DNA of 64,000 nucleotides from Aplysia californica. Taxonomy: Eukaryota; Mollusca; Gastropoda; Aplysiida; Aplysiidae. Position 1 is the stretch's first letter. Each line of letters starts with the position of its first letter. The DNA is taken from NCBI RefSeq assembly GCF_000002075.1, contig NW_004797297.1, forward strand, positions 1,743,374-1,807,373, written 5' to 3'. A model generated the notes under the pieces. The model did not search any database and was not told the DNA's origin. It saw only the letters and a list, made by a program, of their open reading frames with translations. Both the position numbers and the translations under genes were made by a program. Shown here piece after piece: positions 24,601-29,240 of the stretch.

Positions 24601-25058
24601 AAGTGACAACTGAGAATACAGTCGAAACTGCTCGAACGGCCACCTGCCCAAGACAATCACCCGTAAAACAACCGCTTCCCATTTCCCACTTTGCATTTTT
24701 CAATATTATAAAAATTAAAATGACACTGTCCAAGGCTTTCTTTCAAGTAAGTCAACCACTTTTCTTCGTTACAATGGGTGGCCATCTGGGACAATTTCAG
24801 CTGTATTTCCAAATCAACCAATATGAATGTGAAGTTTGGCAGACTGACAATGTTCTAATAATATAGAAAGTCTGCTGGAAGGGAACCCCCTCCCCCCCCC
24901 AAAAAAAAACAACAACCAACAAACAAAAACAAATTTATAGTCTTTTCTTTTTTTTAGAATAAAATATGGACAAATGTGTAAAACACAACTTAAGACCAAC
25001 ATACCTCTTTCTTATATGGAGCCTCAAGCATAGCTTCAACATCAAGTTCATCAGCCAT
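328..25058 (-). CDS. RBM39: RBM39 (CAPER) RNA-binding splicing coactivator, 13 exons
   Basis: The product is a nuclear SR-like splicing factor and transcription coactivator that binds RNA and U2AF-type partners. The exons join in frame to 566 residues with both microexons, or 556 with one; the human protein is about 530. In order: N-terminus MADELDVEAMLEAPYKKE, an RS-rich region (about residues 35-123), RRM1 (about 156-232; RNP2 VFCMQL, RNP1 KGISYVEF), RRM2 (about 254-330; RNP2 LYVGSL, RNP1 LGFGFISF), a Q/A/P-rich linker, and a UHM with the R-x-F motif RYF (about 513-515), ending in ITAAYVPLPNYHNLF and a short tail. Exon 1 has the start ATG at 25058-25056; the upstream 5' UTR exon and promoter were not located. 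The helix MLRGIFEPFG, known in human RBM39 as the sulfonamide/DCAF15 contact, is conserved. The 3' UTR runs off the left edge. Confidence 0.97.
480..3720 (-). other. RBM39 intron before the last exon
   Basis: This 3.2-kb intron contains a 17-nt G tract at 601-617 and a SINE-A copy at 628-790. The rest is AT-rich sequence in which I see no coding or structured feature. Confidence 0.7.
628..790 (-). repeat. SINE-A copy
   Basis: It shows the family order on the minus strand: a 5' end reading TGGGTGGTTGG, a body with CTTGTAACACCTCTAATC, and a 3' tail reading GTGCCATAAAA. Its partners in the window are at 5072, 19554, 26661, 41489 and 52691, among others. It is diverged and intronic, in RBM39 sense orientation. 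Confidence 0.8.
3721..3905 (-). CDS. RBM39: RBM39 exon 11 (UHM core)
   Basis: This exon encodes the U2AF-homology motif core: WDQEIRDDVIDECNKHGGV, HIYVDKNSPQGNVYVKC and ALHGRYFAG. The R-x-F loop that grips ligand Trp in UHMs is present as RYF. The donor is gtaaga. Confidence 0.96.
4164..4281 (-). repeat. SINE-B copy, 3' part only
   Basis: It carries the SINE-B tail (GCGCTCATATGACCTCATGC, then GCGAGCGC) and the body block containing GACATCCAGCCCTTGG. It matches 58829-59230 but is 5'-truncated, as is usual for target-primed insertion. Confidence 0.7.
4419..4662 (-). CDS. RBM39: RBM39 exon 10 (linker to UHM)
   Basis: This exon encodes GTGFEIPPYAASALNSLTHA, a Pro/Gln/Ala-rich stretch and ATQCFMLSNMFEPLT, the conserved entry to the UHM (human ATQCFQLSNMFNPQT). 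The acceptor is atcag and the donor gtaagt. Confidence 0.95.
5072..5246 (-). repeat. SINE-A copy
   Basis: A full-length SINE-A with the common 5' boundary (tgggtggttgg) and the tail AAGTGCCGGAAAAC. It lies in the RBM39 intron between exons 9 and 10. The rest of that intron (4663-6159) shows nothing recognisable. Confidence 0.82.
6160..6376 (-). CDS. RBM39: RBM39 exon 9 (RRM2 end and linker)
   Basis: This exon encodes FANADDAKKALDQLNGFELA followed by GRPMKVGHVTER, closing RRM2. An acidic linker follows and then AGIDLGATGRLQLMAKLAEG, which is strongly conserved in RBM39. The phase is 0 in and 1 out. Confidence 0.95.
6709..6951. mobile_element. Tc1/mariner-like MITE with SINE-B core
   Basis: About 31 bp at 6709-6740 (starting gtgcggtaaaaagtttgtgg) is repeated in inverted form at 6915-6946 with very few mismatches, and TATA follows the right end. 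The interior (6748-6880) matches the 5' part of SINE-B. No transposase is present. The terminal style resembles Tc1/mariner, but the superfamily is inferred. Confidence 0.55.
7408..7473 (-). CDS. RBM39: RBM39 exon 8 (RRM2 middle)
   Basis: This 66-nt exon encodes IIDIKIMRDHETQRSLGFGF and IS, carrying the RNP1 strand of RRM2. The acceptor is cctcag and the donor gtaagt, with phase 0 at both ends. Confidence 0.94.
8041..8334 (-). CDS. RBM39: RBM39 exon 7 (RRM1 end, RRM2 start)
   Basis: This 294-nt, phase 0-0 exon encodes the second half of RRM1 (VRDVRLITD, RNP1 KGISYVEF, SQAEKNR), a short Ala/Pro linker, and the RRM2 start LRLYVGSLHFNITEDMLRG with IFEPFGK. It fuses the two domains in one exon. 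Confidence 0.97.
8611..9039. mobile_element. MITE, TGTGAGGC family (long copy)
   Basis: The ends are imperfect inverted repeats: tgtgaggcaatgtggtgaaa on the left and the complement of tgtgtcccgacgtggtggaa on the right, both continuing into atcaggcg-type sequence. A 198-bp copy in the opposite orientation lies at 54783-54980. Neither has coding capacity. Confidence 0.6.
10221..10243 (+). promoter_or_regulatory. CRE-like and YY1-like motif pair
   Basis: TGATGTCA at 10221-10228 is followed by CAAGATGGCGGC at 10232-10243, in a locally GC-richer patch. These are textbook ATF/CREB and YY1 words, but no transcript can be linked to them. It could be a buried promoter or chance. Confidence 0.25.
10735..10780 (-). 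repeat. LINE 3' tail shared with SINEs
   Basis: On the minus strand it reads GCGCTCATATGACCTTAGCA and then GTTGCGAGCGCCGTAAAACC. It has internal pairing between GCGCTC and GAGCGC. The same block closes the SINE-A and SINE-B copies and is the likely reverse-transcriptase recognition hairpin. Confidence 0.8.
10942..11883 (-). pseudogene. LINE ORF2 RNase H and C-terminal domain (frameshifted)
   Basis: Directly after the RT frame the sequence reads DLPPWHLTKAKVDLQ and then the RNase H motifs LIFTDGSK, EATAIDMAL, ILSDSLS and AWIPSHVGIRGNEQVDDLA. Together they keep the D-E-D-D/H active-site set. A terminal zinc-type motif follows (CVGCDTDFTIRHILTEC), ending IGLYGEL with a stop at 10942-10944. A second 1-nt shift sits at an A5 run near 11504-11510. 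Both shifts lie in homopolymers, so they could be decay or assembly errors. Confidence 0.88.
11836..14610 (-). CDS. LINE ORF2 (AP endonuclease and reverse transcriptase)
   Basis: This 924-residue frame encodes the endonuclease and polymerase for target-primed reverse transcription. The APE domain (1-210) keeps N7, E34 (QETKF), the D131/N133 pair (LLGDFNAHSPLWG), SSLDLTF and D204-H205 (DRTDHFPI). The RT (about 470-740) has NYRPIALTSCLCKLIEK, GFRKTRSTLDH, the metal-binding FFDLEKAFD (D570), VPQGSILSPLLF and the catalytic YVDD at 658-661. The start ATG overlaps the ORF1 stop. The frame closes early near 11873-11879 at a CCC/TTTT junction, where a 1-nt shift moves the reading into the RNase H frame, so the listed end is a frameshift product rather than the native C-terminus. 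Confidence 0.93.
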   Translation of the reverse strand: MAVLQWNAGGIRPSIAELQHLQATLCPRVACIQETKFAPASTIDLRGFTAYHHIHAENQIASGGTTIYTDNHTLHRQVHLKTTLQAIAVRVTLHRPITICSVYIPPNYPLKITQLNDLKSQLPKPFILLGDFNAHSPLWGDKPIDQKGKIIENFLFQNNICLLNDKSPTYRNRATYGTSSLDLTFCTPELVPDLEWSVLDDRTDHFPILLKNNSLQNDPIPERFNFKKADWDGFANQCSKILNPNFDHNYNKFHEKLLEICHNHIPKTKTKPRRNKIWFSWECEEAVKKKKTAYRRAVNNTTIENKILYLKARAEARRCLRESKRQSFQKYISKINSQTPLNQVFQIAKKFLGRRTDTIRHVQRPDGTTAETQVDIANTIATSLAKNSSQANYNTTFQKVKTNREKQHLNFHSNNTETYNADFTIDELTSCISDLGDTAPGPDDIHNKIIRHLPSETLTLLLHIYNDMWRSHSFPESWRLATVIPIPKPNKDHTHPSNYRPIALTSCLCKLIEKMIHRRLMWFLETTGSLSGLQCGFRKTRSTLDHLVRLETFIRETFAERGHMIAIFFDLEKAFDTTWKYGILQDLHALGIRGHLPAFIGNFLKNRSFKVRVGSSLSDPHQQEEGVPQGSILSPLLFEIKINSIVKTLQNSIDSSLYVDDFLICCRSKNPHLRSMERQLQTQLQKLETWANNNGFKFSPSKTVAVHFCRTGRRVLQPDLTLYGERIPVQDQARFLGVIFDKKLTFIPHIKDLRVRCQKALNALKILSHPEWGGDSKHLLHLYISLVRSRLDYGCQVYGSAKPHVLKILDPIQNQGLRLALGAFRTSPVESLQAEANIPPLSLRRTQLSLQYAVKQSSTPENPAHNSIFQTNPETRNRFQNNEKLIKPFGLRILEDLKNLHFSKQDIQQILFPTSLRGTSPRQK
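14610..16124 (-). CDS. LINE ORF1 protein (gag-like, three CCHC knuckles)
   Basis: This intact 504-residue ORF encodes the RNA-binding protein of the LINE RNP. The N-terminus is Lys/Ser-rich. Residues 55-205 form an RRM-like gag region of the kind seen in jockey/I ORF1 proteins. Three zinc knuckles follow: C212-C215-H220-C225, C231-C234-H239-C244 and a variant third at C250-C253-H257-C264. The C-terminal third is low complexity, with a Ser run encoded by a GAA/TTC trinucleotide array at about 14949-14977 and long Pro runs. The stop codon overlaps the ORF2 start (TAATG), which suggests coupled translation. No frame damage is seen. Confidence 0.92.
   Translation of the reverse strand: MDSKKQKDPSPAPNVKKSRLAEAGAAAEPSKNSKKGKRTFTDASFLPPPKELLRQPYVAISSTKDAQRRITDLNLFKTGDALRKVLGYIPTCVQKLSCGALLVKCATEIEVTKLLDTTTFGGIQCKSEHYQKFNRSKGVVRSHELKGCSMEEIVEHCEGVVEARRITLRRGETTIETNTIVLTFESCRPPATVRASYLVLDVRPYVPNPLRCFKCQKFGHSQSRCRHAAVCPRCGKTGHPEKECKASPCCPNCHGQHTAFSKECPTWLQERAIQEYKARNGCSFQEARKVVCPPITTPVIGRSYSMATQMVMRSASNSTTDLPKPAVNRQVSVPKNTRNKKPATIPVAPPFEVPLSNSYGVLGEDGEDSSSAPSSPPHPSSIISSSSSSSSSSTSQPIPLMECEVGLLPSPQPPPPPSQPPRSAPPPPTPPADKPLPMEEDISDPPPRPEPGKGGVCHSSKSPTRPPSNPGRQPRKHSASPVRRSQSASSKPGPKCSKPKSKNS
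16578..16621. promoter_or_regulatory. 14-bp perfect hairpin in LINE 5' region
   Basis: gtgtcgcacacgga at 16578-16591 is exactly complementary to tccgtgtgcgacac at 16608-16621, with a 16-nt loop. A TATAAATA word lies about 50 bases upstream on the minus strand near 16667-16676. A role in RNA structure or promoter function is inferred. Confidence 0.6.
16861..17690 (-). other. RBM39 intron ends around exon 6
   Basis: Apart from exon 6 (17123-17234) I see no repeat or coding signal here. The LINE 5' boundary may extend slightly into 16861-16915. Confidence 0.5.
17123..17234 (-). CDS. RBM39: RBM39 exon 6 (RRM1, first half)
   Basis: This exon encodes EPELTPEERDIRTVFCMQLS and the rest of the first helix of RRM1, through FFSSVGK. 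The motif TPEERDxRTVFCMQL is diagnostic for RBM39. The acceptor is tatgcag and the donor gtatgt; it ends in phase 0 at the large LINE-bearing intron. Confidence 0.96.
17691..17720 (-). CDS. RBM39: RBM39 microexon 5b (duplicate of 5a)
   Basis: This 30-nt exon (acceptor ttccag, donor gtactt) encodes TDQPHADKG between split Arg codons. It differs from 5a at a handful of bases and by one residue (Gly for Glu). About 20 bases of upstream intron are also shared with 5a. Confidence 0.75.
17808..17896 (+). repeat. LINE/SINE tail fragment plus poly-C tract
   Basis: The consensus-like tail gcatagagcc, then gcgggaatatgtgctgtaca, then aaatgc and an ATT microsatellite matches the tail at 39726-39813. It is followed immediately by a C tract of about 18. 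Confidence 0.6.
18300..18808 (+). mobile_element. CR1/L2-group LINE 3' relic
   Basis: The plus strand reads open from about 18309 to a stop at 18544 and encodes the typical RT C-terminus: SYQSFGERFFSYLGPFMWNR, LPMKLRQIKTLDSFNRHLKH, FLFLQAYPS. The 3' UTR includes a TG array (18605-18660), then AAGCGCATTGAG, GCGCTATATAAATG and an ATT microsatellite. Only the last 0.5 kb is present (5' truncation). The clade is inferred from the motif GPxxWNxLP and the tail. Confidence 0.7.
18605..18660 (+). repeat. (TG)n microsatellite
   Basis: About 28 TG units with two CG interruptions, inside the LINE relic 3' UTR. Confidence 0.95.
19339..19368 (-). CDS. RBM39: RBM39 microexon 5a
   Basis: This 30-nt exon (acceptor attgcag, donor gtacca) encodes TDQPHADKE plus split Arg codons. 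The phase is one base in and two bases out, so it can be included or skipped without changing frame. It is a near copy of the exon at 17691-17720. Confidence 0.75.
19554..19700 (-). repeat. SINE-A copy with target duplication
   Basis: A SINE-A body with the common 5' end tgggtggttgg, but the tail lacks the GTGCCGTAAAAC segment. The 11-bp sequence cctttgtgttt flanks it on both sides (19543-19553 and 19701-19711), a direct sign of retrotransposition. It lies in the intron between RBM39 exons 4 and 5a. Confidence 0.82.
20250..20368 (-). repeat. SINE-A copy, degraded
   Basis: It keeps the SINE-A 5' half (complement of ccaactacccaca, caccacagcacccacc, gatacgaaagatgg). The 3' tail is diverged or missing. 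Confidence 0.55.
20614..20835 (-). CDS. RBM39: RBM39 exon 4 (main RS domain)
   Basis: This 222-nt exon codes for about 73 residues of dense RS/RD/RE repeats, for example RSRSRDRDHERRRRSRSP, the region that mediates interactions and nuclear-speckle localisation in SR-type proteins. It is bounded by an acceptor ending cttag and a gtaact donor, and ends two bases into a codon. Confidence 0.92.
20836..22172 (-). other. RBM39 intron between exons 3 and 4
   Basis: It contains a poly-C tract at about 20917-20934 and a pogo-like MITE at 21506-21657. Nothing else is recognised. Confidence 0.6.
21506..21655. mobile_element. Pogo/Tigger-like MITE
   Basis: The right terminus in complement reads CAGTAAAACACGGATAGCAC and then GAGTTCG. 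The left end has related tagctcgaacacagttaact sequence. TA follows the right end. The CAGT...TTCGA style is typical of pogo/Tigger MITEs. It has no coding capacity and the left boundary is approximate. Confidence 0.5.
22173..22217 (-). CDS. RBM39: RBM39 exon 3 (RS repeats)
   Basis: This is a 45-nt exon encoding KKRSRSRERSKERK with an atctag acceptor and a gtttgt donor. The phases fit both neighbours. The Arg/Ser alternation is typical of the RBM39 N-terminal domain. Confidence 0.82.
22218..23418 (-). other. RBM39 intron between exons 2 and 3
   Basis: It holds only a short SINE-A tail fragment near 22642-22670 (ttttatggcacttgcaa). Nothing else is seen. Confidence 0.5.
23419..23468 (-). CDS. 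RBM39: RBM39 exon 2 (Ser/Lys-rich)
   Basis: This is a 50-nt exon with an attcag acceptor and a gtaagt donor. It starts in phase 0, encodes EEGKVERSSSSSKKEKK and leaves two bases for the next exon. Placement rests on splice sites and phase fit with exons 1 and 3. Confidence 0.8.
23947..24013 (-). other. Possible alternative (frame-breaking) RBM39 exon
   Basis: A 67-nt open stretch, AESKQKLTVIQPDDDHHHQC and then PE, sits between a plausible acceptor (gctcctag) and donor (gtaatg) in intron 1. Its length is not a multiple of three and exons 1 and 2 both meet at phase 0, so inclusion would break the frame, as poison exons of SR-type genes do. Only the splice motifs and the open frame support it. 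Confidence 0.2.
24619..24803. mobile_element. Pogo/Tigger-like MITE, 185 bp
   Basis: The left end CAGTCGAAACTGCTCGAACG continues GCCACC. The right end in complement is CAGCTGAAATTGTCCCAGAT and then GGCCACC. TA dinucleotides flank both sides (24617-24618 and 24804-24805). It is non-coding. Confidence 0.6.
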
Positions 25059-25091
25059 CCCGAGTTCTTTTTGTCTTGCCACAGATGATAT
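25005..25091 (-). CDS. RBM39: RBM39 exon 1 (start codon)
   Basis: An acceptor reading gttgttgcag precedes 33 nt of 5' UTR and then the ATG at 25058. It encodes MADELDVEAMLEAPYKKE, matching the conserved RBM39 N-terminus, and ends in phase 0 at a gtatgt donor. The acceptor implies at least one further non-coding 5' exon at higher coordinates. Confidence 0.9.
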
Positions 25092-25282
25092 CTGCAACAA
25101 CGATAGATATAGTGTTAAATCACAGCTCAGTAATGACAATTGTAAAGAGCAAAGACCTTAAAAAACAATGTAGGTGTTTTTACACTACACACCCTATCAA
25201 CAGATCATACAGGAGGCGGGCTTCAGAACCTGTCAATAACATTCCAGCAAAAAGGAAAAAAAAAAAAAACTAAAAATTTCTC

Positions 25283-25340
25283 CCCATTCAGGTCTCCTGT
25301 GTGTAACAGCGAAGCGCTTAACTGCTATACAGACGCTGGT
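25283..25340 (-). repeat. tRNA-like SINE head, degraded
   Basis: In complement it reads GTATAGCAGTTAAGCGCTTC, then GCTGTTACACACAGGAGACC, TGAAT. This order (A-box-like, then an eroded B box) is that of tRNA-derived SINE heads. No intact cloverleaf or tail was found. Confidence 0.35.
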
Positions 25341-25439
25341 GACCTTACTTTCAAGAAAGGATGTTTGCTAAATGCAGTCTCAGTCTACTAATAGTACTGT
25401 TTATAATATCCATGGGTCACAACATTTTTGTAACAAAGT

Positions 25440-25800
25440 TCAACACAACGTACTTGAAGAAAAGACAGAAAATTCAAAACAATGTGAGAGAGTACTTTGA
25501 GGATAGATACACTGTCAAAGAGGCTGCATAGAGTGCTCTAAGCTACCTGAAAGATGGTTTTAACTCAGTGAGTGAAAAAAAAAAACCAATAGAAAAACTT
25601 GGGAGCCACAGCTGGGGGACATTGTCAAGAAAGATGCGTGATGGGTATCTGCAGCATGAGATGAATGTGACCCTTTAGGGAGCACCAAAAAGAGGAGGAA
25701 GATTTTGAGGTCCATCAGAAAAGGCTCTCAGGACAGTGCAAAGGGGAAAGAGGGAAATGTATACAATCCTGGTGGCCATTGAAGGAAGGCAGTACTTATA
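25440..25800 (+). pseudogene. Possible decayed coding relic, helix-turn-helix-like
   Basis: The plus strand gives protein-like pieces interrupted by stops: YLKKRQKIQNNVREYFEDRY, TVKEAA, SALSYLKDGFNSVSE and LSRKMRDGYLQHEMN. The composition resembles the DNA-binding start of pogo/psq-type transposases, but the match is weak. The rest of 25092-26580 shows nothing clear. Confidence 0.2.
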
Positions 25801-26660
25801 ATTCATTTAAAACATGAATTTAAAACTAACCTTTTTCGTTTTTCTTCATTTTCTCAGTTTCACATTTTCAGCCCACACGCCATTTTTCAAACGTGATTGT
25901 GAGTTAACTCATTGAAATTTTGCATACCTATTTGGGAAATAATGCTGAAAGTCCTTAAACTCTAATTAATGATTTATCATATTAACTTACCCTTTTCTGA
26001 AGGTCATGCATATTCAATAAGCATTTTTTTTCCTCATATTTCTTAAAGAAGCTATATTTCAACCTATAATAAAAAGAAAACTTTTGCCGCAATATCTAGT
26101 TTCTTTAATTCAGGATACGAATGGGGTATTAAAAAAGCTTTCTTGAAAGTTCCATTAAAAAACAATAAGTAGTTAATTCGAACAAGAGTGTTTGAAGTGA
26201 ACCCTACATATTTTGCTTGCGGTGGCCATTTTGAAAGCCCAATTTGCATATTTAATTTTTTTTCTCATCTCCAAAATATTCTTTATTGATGTATAGCACA
26301 TACATATATATATATATAGGTAAAATCAAGCATGGTTGAATAATGTGCCAAATAGCCTTCTTTAGGATCCTGCTACCTAAGTCTATACAAACAACAAAGG
26401 CAGCGATTCTTCGGACCCAGGGGTGCCAATAATCTGGTTGTTATTCTTACCCCCAGGTAATACCGGACGCATTTATTTATTCTCACCCAGGGTGAAGAGA
26501 CATAAAAGTTATTAGCGAGTTGATTTCAGTGTTTTTGAAAAGGCAGCATGAATTGCGACAGAGTAATGCTGTGACAACCAACACAGCGTTAATTGCGACA
26601 GAGTGACTCTGACAATTAATGCGGCATTAATTGCAACAAAGTGAGTCTGTTTAGTTAAAT

Positions 26661-26834
26661 AGTTTTAGTAGACGTTTTACGGCGGTCGCAACTACATAAG
26701 GTCATATCTGCGCCAGAACATTAGAGGTGTTACAAGAGAGTAACAAACATTAGAAAGAAGAAGTGGAGATAAGGACGATATATGTTTGATAGGAAAGAAA
26801 AGCAAACCACACCAGAGTACCCGCCAACCACCCA
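26661..26834 (-). repeat. SINE-A copy inside the inverted-repeat arm
   Basis: Full length from tail (gttttagtagacgttttacg) to the common 5' end (complement of ccgccaaccaccca). The sequence gagtctg occurs on both sides, consistent with a target duplication. The right arm of the inverted repeat lacks it, so it arrived after the arms formed. Confidence 0.78.
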
Positions 26835-27139
26835 TTGTGAATGAGTCTGAGACAAAAAAAAGAAAGAACTTTAAAAGAAAAACAAACACACACACACACA
26901 CATGCACTCGCACACCCACACACATACAAATACACATGCACACCGCATATGCTTGTGGCCTTTTATACACACATACACACACCACACCAAACTAACAGAC
27001 AAACAAAAACAGTCGCAACTCTTTTCTTGTTGTTGTCCCTAGTGGTTTTTGTTGCTGTTGTATGTTGCTGATGTTTTGTTGTGATATTTGTTGCCTTGAC
27101 TCTACTGTACAGAACGTCTTTGTGGATTTTTGCCACTCT

Positions 27140-27265
27140 TTAAGTCCGCCTTCTCAACTGTTTCAGTTTCAGATGATTTCTTCCTGAAGGCAACAAAATT
27201 TTCATCTTTAAATTTAGCAAAAGCTTTGACTTTGTCAAATTCGTCATAAGATTTGAAAGCCCCCC
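27140..27265 (-). pseudogene. ZSWIM/FAR1-like N-terminal fragment (left arm)
   Basis: The minus strand encodes AFKSYDEFDKVKAFAKFKDE, NFVAFRKKSSETETVEKADL and then degrades. The pattern FxSYDEFxxAFxxF..ENFVxFRKKSSxT resembles the N-terminal domain of ZSWIM1/3-like and FAR1/MULE-derived proteins. Relative to the right-arm copy it has two 6-nt in-frame insertions. Confidence 0.4.
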
Positions 27266-27623
27266 ATCTTGTCAGGCGGAGACTAGCCTAGATAACTAGG
27301 ACCACCCAGGGAGAAGTGGAAATGGTAGATTTTTTATCTAGATCTAATCATCAACGCAAAGAGCTCCGTGTTCAGTCTGTCACAATTAACACCGCGTTAG
27401 TTGTCACAGCGTCACTCTGTCGCAATTAACACTAGATCTACCTTTTGAAAAACGCTGTGACTACGCTTACGGCGCCGTGAACGTTTATCTATAGATATCT
27501 CGTTTGCAGGCTACATTCACGGCGCCCTGAATGTGTAGTTTGCAGGTTACGTACACGAAACCCTGAATGTAATTTGCAGGCTATGATTTGACACGTAGGC
27601 TAGGTCTAAATGGATAAACCAAT

Positions 27624-27735
27624 CTTGGCGTGTTTTGAATGAGACGTACGACTCGGTTATGAACCAACACAGGCAGTTCTACAAGTAGGCCACAAACTCA
27701 AGCAGACTGACGCACACTCACTGTCAGCACACCGA
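27624..27735 (+). repeat. Direct repeat R, copy 1
   Basis: It begins ggcgtgttttgaatgagacg and runs through aaccaacacaggcag and actcaagcagactgacgcac. It matches 29807-29920 in the same orientation. A fainter trace of the actcaagcag part is at 30140-30200. Confidence 0.65.
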
Positions 27736-27906
27736 TGATGCTTGGTGCGCATGCTCTCAGCTAAGAGGGCTGGACTGATACTGGCTCCAACCGGAACCCG
27801 GACAGCAGGGGTCTGGATGCTGAAGCCGGAAAGAAGGGAGGTCCGAATAATAATCTGATTAATAAAACCCCTGGGGTCCGAATGACACCGAACAACAAAA
27901 TGTCAG

Positions 27907-28439
27907 CAGGGCTGCCAACCCATCTCCATGGTTTTTAGTAATGACCATGACGAAAATTTGTAATTTCCCATAAAAATTAGTAATCGGTGCTCTCATTTTC
28001 ATATTACTATATTACAACGAACAAAAATGTCTTCATTATGGGAAAAAAGGGCTTACCGAAAATTAAATAAATGGGTTGGACGATCGATAAATCTATTTTT
28101 AGACTGCTTAGGTCTCAGCAGCGTAGCAGCGATGCTTCTATTACCTGTGTGCGGTATTATTGTGGGCAAGGCTAACTAGCGCGAAGTGGGCCAGCTGTTC
28201 TTTTTTTTTAGAGGGGTGGGAGGTTGATTTAGAGATTGGCGTTTTTCCAACTATTGGCAGACGATTCACAGGTCTGCACTAAGACTTGTAAAATAAAAAA
28301 AAGAGCCAAAAATATTTCTTATAAAGCCAACAATCTGCTGACAGTAAAAATCGTAATCAATCGCCTTACGATCGGAATGTCGTAGTGGGGCTAAAAAATC
28401 GTAATGATTACGAAAAAATTGGAATAGTTGGCAGCTCTG
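27907..28439. mobile_element. hAT-like MITE, 533 bp
   Basis: Termini CAGGGCTGCCAAC and, in complement, CAGAGCTGCCAAC are 12/13 identical. TGTCAG flanks both sides (27901-27906 and 28440-28445). The CAGGGCTGCCAAC start is common in animal hAT MITEs. The 6-bp duplication is shorter than the usual 8. Confidence 0.65.
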
Positions 28440-28639
28440 TGTCAGTTGGAAATGCCTAATGCCTTGGGTTTTGTCTAAGGTAGTTTTAATTGCGGCAGAG
28501 TCGCGCTGCAACAACAAACACAGTGCTAATTGCAACAGAGTGAACACGGAGCTCTTTTACGTTGATGATTAGGCCCTAGAATCTAAGATATTCTAGATCT
28601 ACCATTTCCGCTTCGCTTCCAAGCGTAGTGGTTCTAGTC

Positions 28640-28868
28640 TAATCTCTGAATGACAAGGAAGGCTTTCTGGAGCAGGCATTCAAATCTTACAACGAATTTG
28701 ACAAAGCTTTTCCTAAATTTAAAGATGAAAATTTTGTTGCCATTAGGAAGAAATCATCTGAAACAGTTGAGAAGGTGAACTTACGGAGTGTGGCAAAAAT
28801 CCACAAAGACTTTCCGTACAGTAGAGTTGACTTTATCTGTACACATTATAGAAAGCCAAAATTTTGAG
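28640..28868 (+). pseudogene. ZSWIM/FAR1-like N-terminal fragment (right arm)
   Basis: The plus strand reads LNDKEGFLEQAFKSYNEFDK, AFPKFKDENFVAIRKKSSET, VEKVNLRSVAKIHKDFPYSR and VDFICTHYRKPKF. It then meets TGA where CGA (Arg) would continue the frame into GNKYYNKHQQHTTATKATK. It looks like one N-terminal exon of a SWIM/FAR1-type protein without the rest of the gene. Confidence 0.45.
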
Positions 28869-28975
28869 GCAACAAATATTACAATAAACATCAGCAGCAT
28901 ACAACAGCAACAAAAGCCACTAAGGGCAACAACAGCAAAAACAACAAGAAAAGAGATGAGATAGTCTGTTAGTTT

Positions 28976-29033
<58 letters not shown>

Positions 29034-29155
29034 CGTGTAAGATCACAAGCGTGTGCATTTGAGCATTTGTGTGTGTGAGTGCATGCATGTGTGTCTGAGT
29101 GTGTGTGCGTATGTGTATTTATGTGTGTGTGTGAGAGAGGGTGAGTGCATGTGTG
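28976..29155 (+). repeat. TG-rich array
   Basis: An uninterrupted GT run of about 24 units is followed by imperfect TG/CG repeats. It pairs with the CA-rich stretch at 26886-26993 in the other arm of the inverted repeat. Confidence 0.9.
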
Positions 29156-29240
29156 TTTTTCTTTTTTCTTTTTAACTTTTTTTTTTGTCATAGACTATTC
29201 TGTTGCAATTAACGCAGCATTAACTCTTGTCTTGCATCTG

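Larger units (their letters stand above)
26585..29240. repeat. Large inverted repeat with coding fragments in both arms
   Basis: The left arm (about 26585-27438) is the reverse complement of the right arm (about 28475-29240), at roughly 80% identity by eye. From outside inward each arm has CGCAATTAACGC-type subrepeats, an A/T-rich stretch, a CA/TG array, a (CAA)n-like stretch, a coding fragment and further TCTGTCGCAATTAAC subrepeats. The left arm is lengthened by a SINE-A at 26661-26834. The spacer holds a hAT-like MITE. It looks like a foldback element or a pair of inverted insertions. Confidence 0.7.

Noticed and set aside
28781-29191. 136-residue minus-strand reading frame
   Set aside because: It is mostly the TG array read as Thr/His repeats; the real signal here is on the plus strand (28640-28868).
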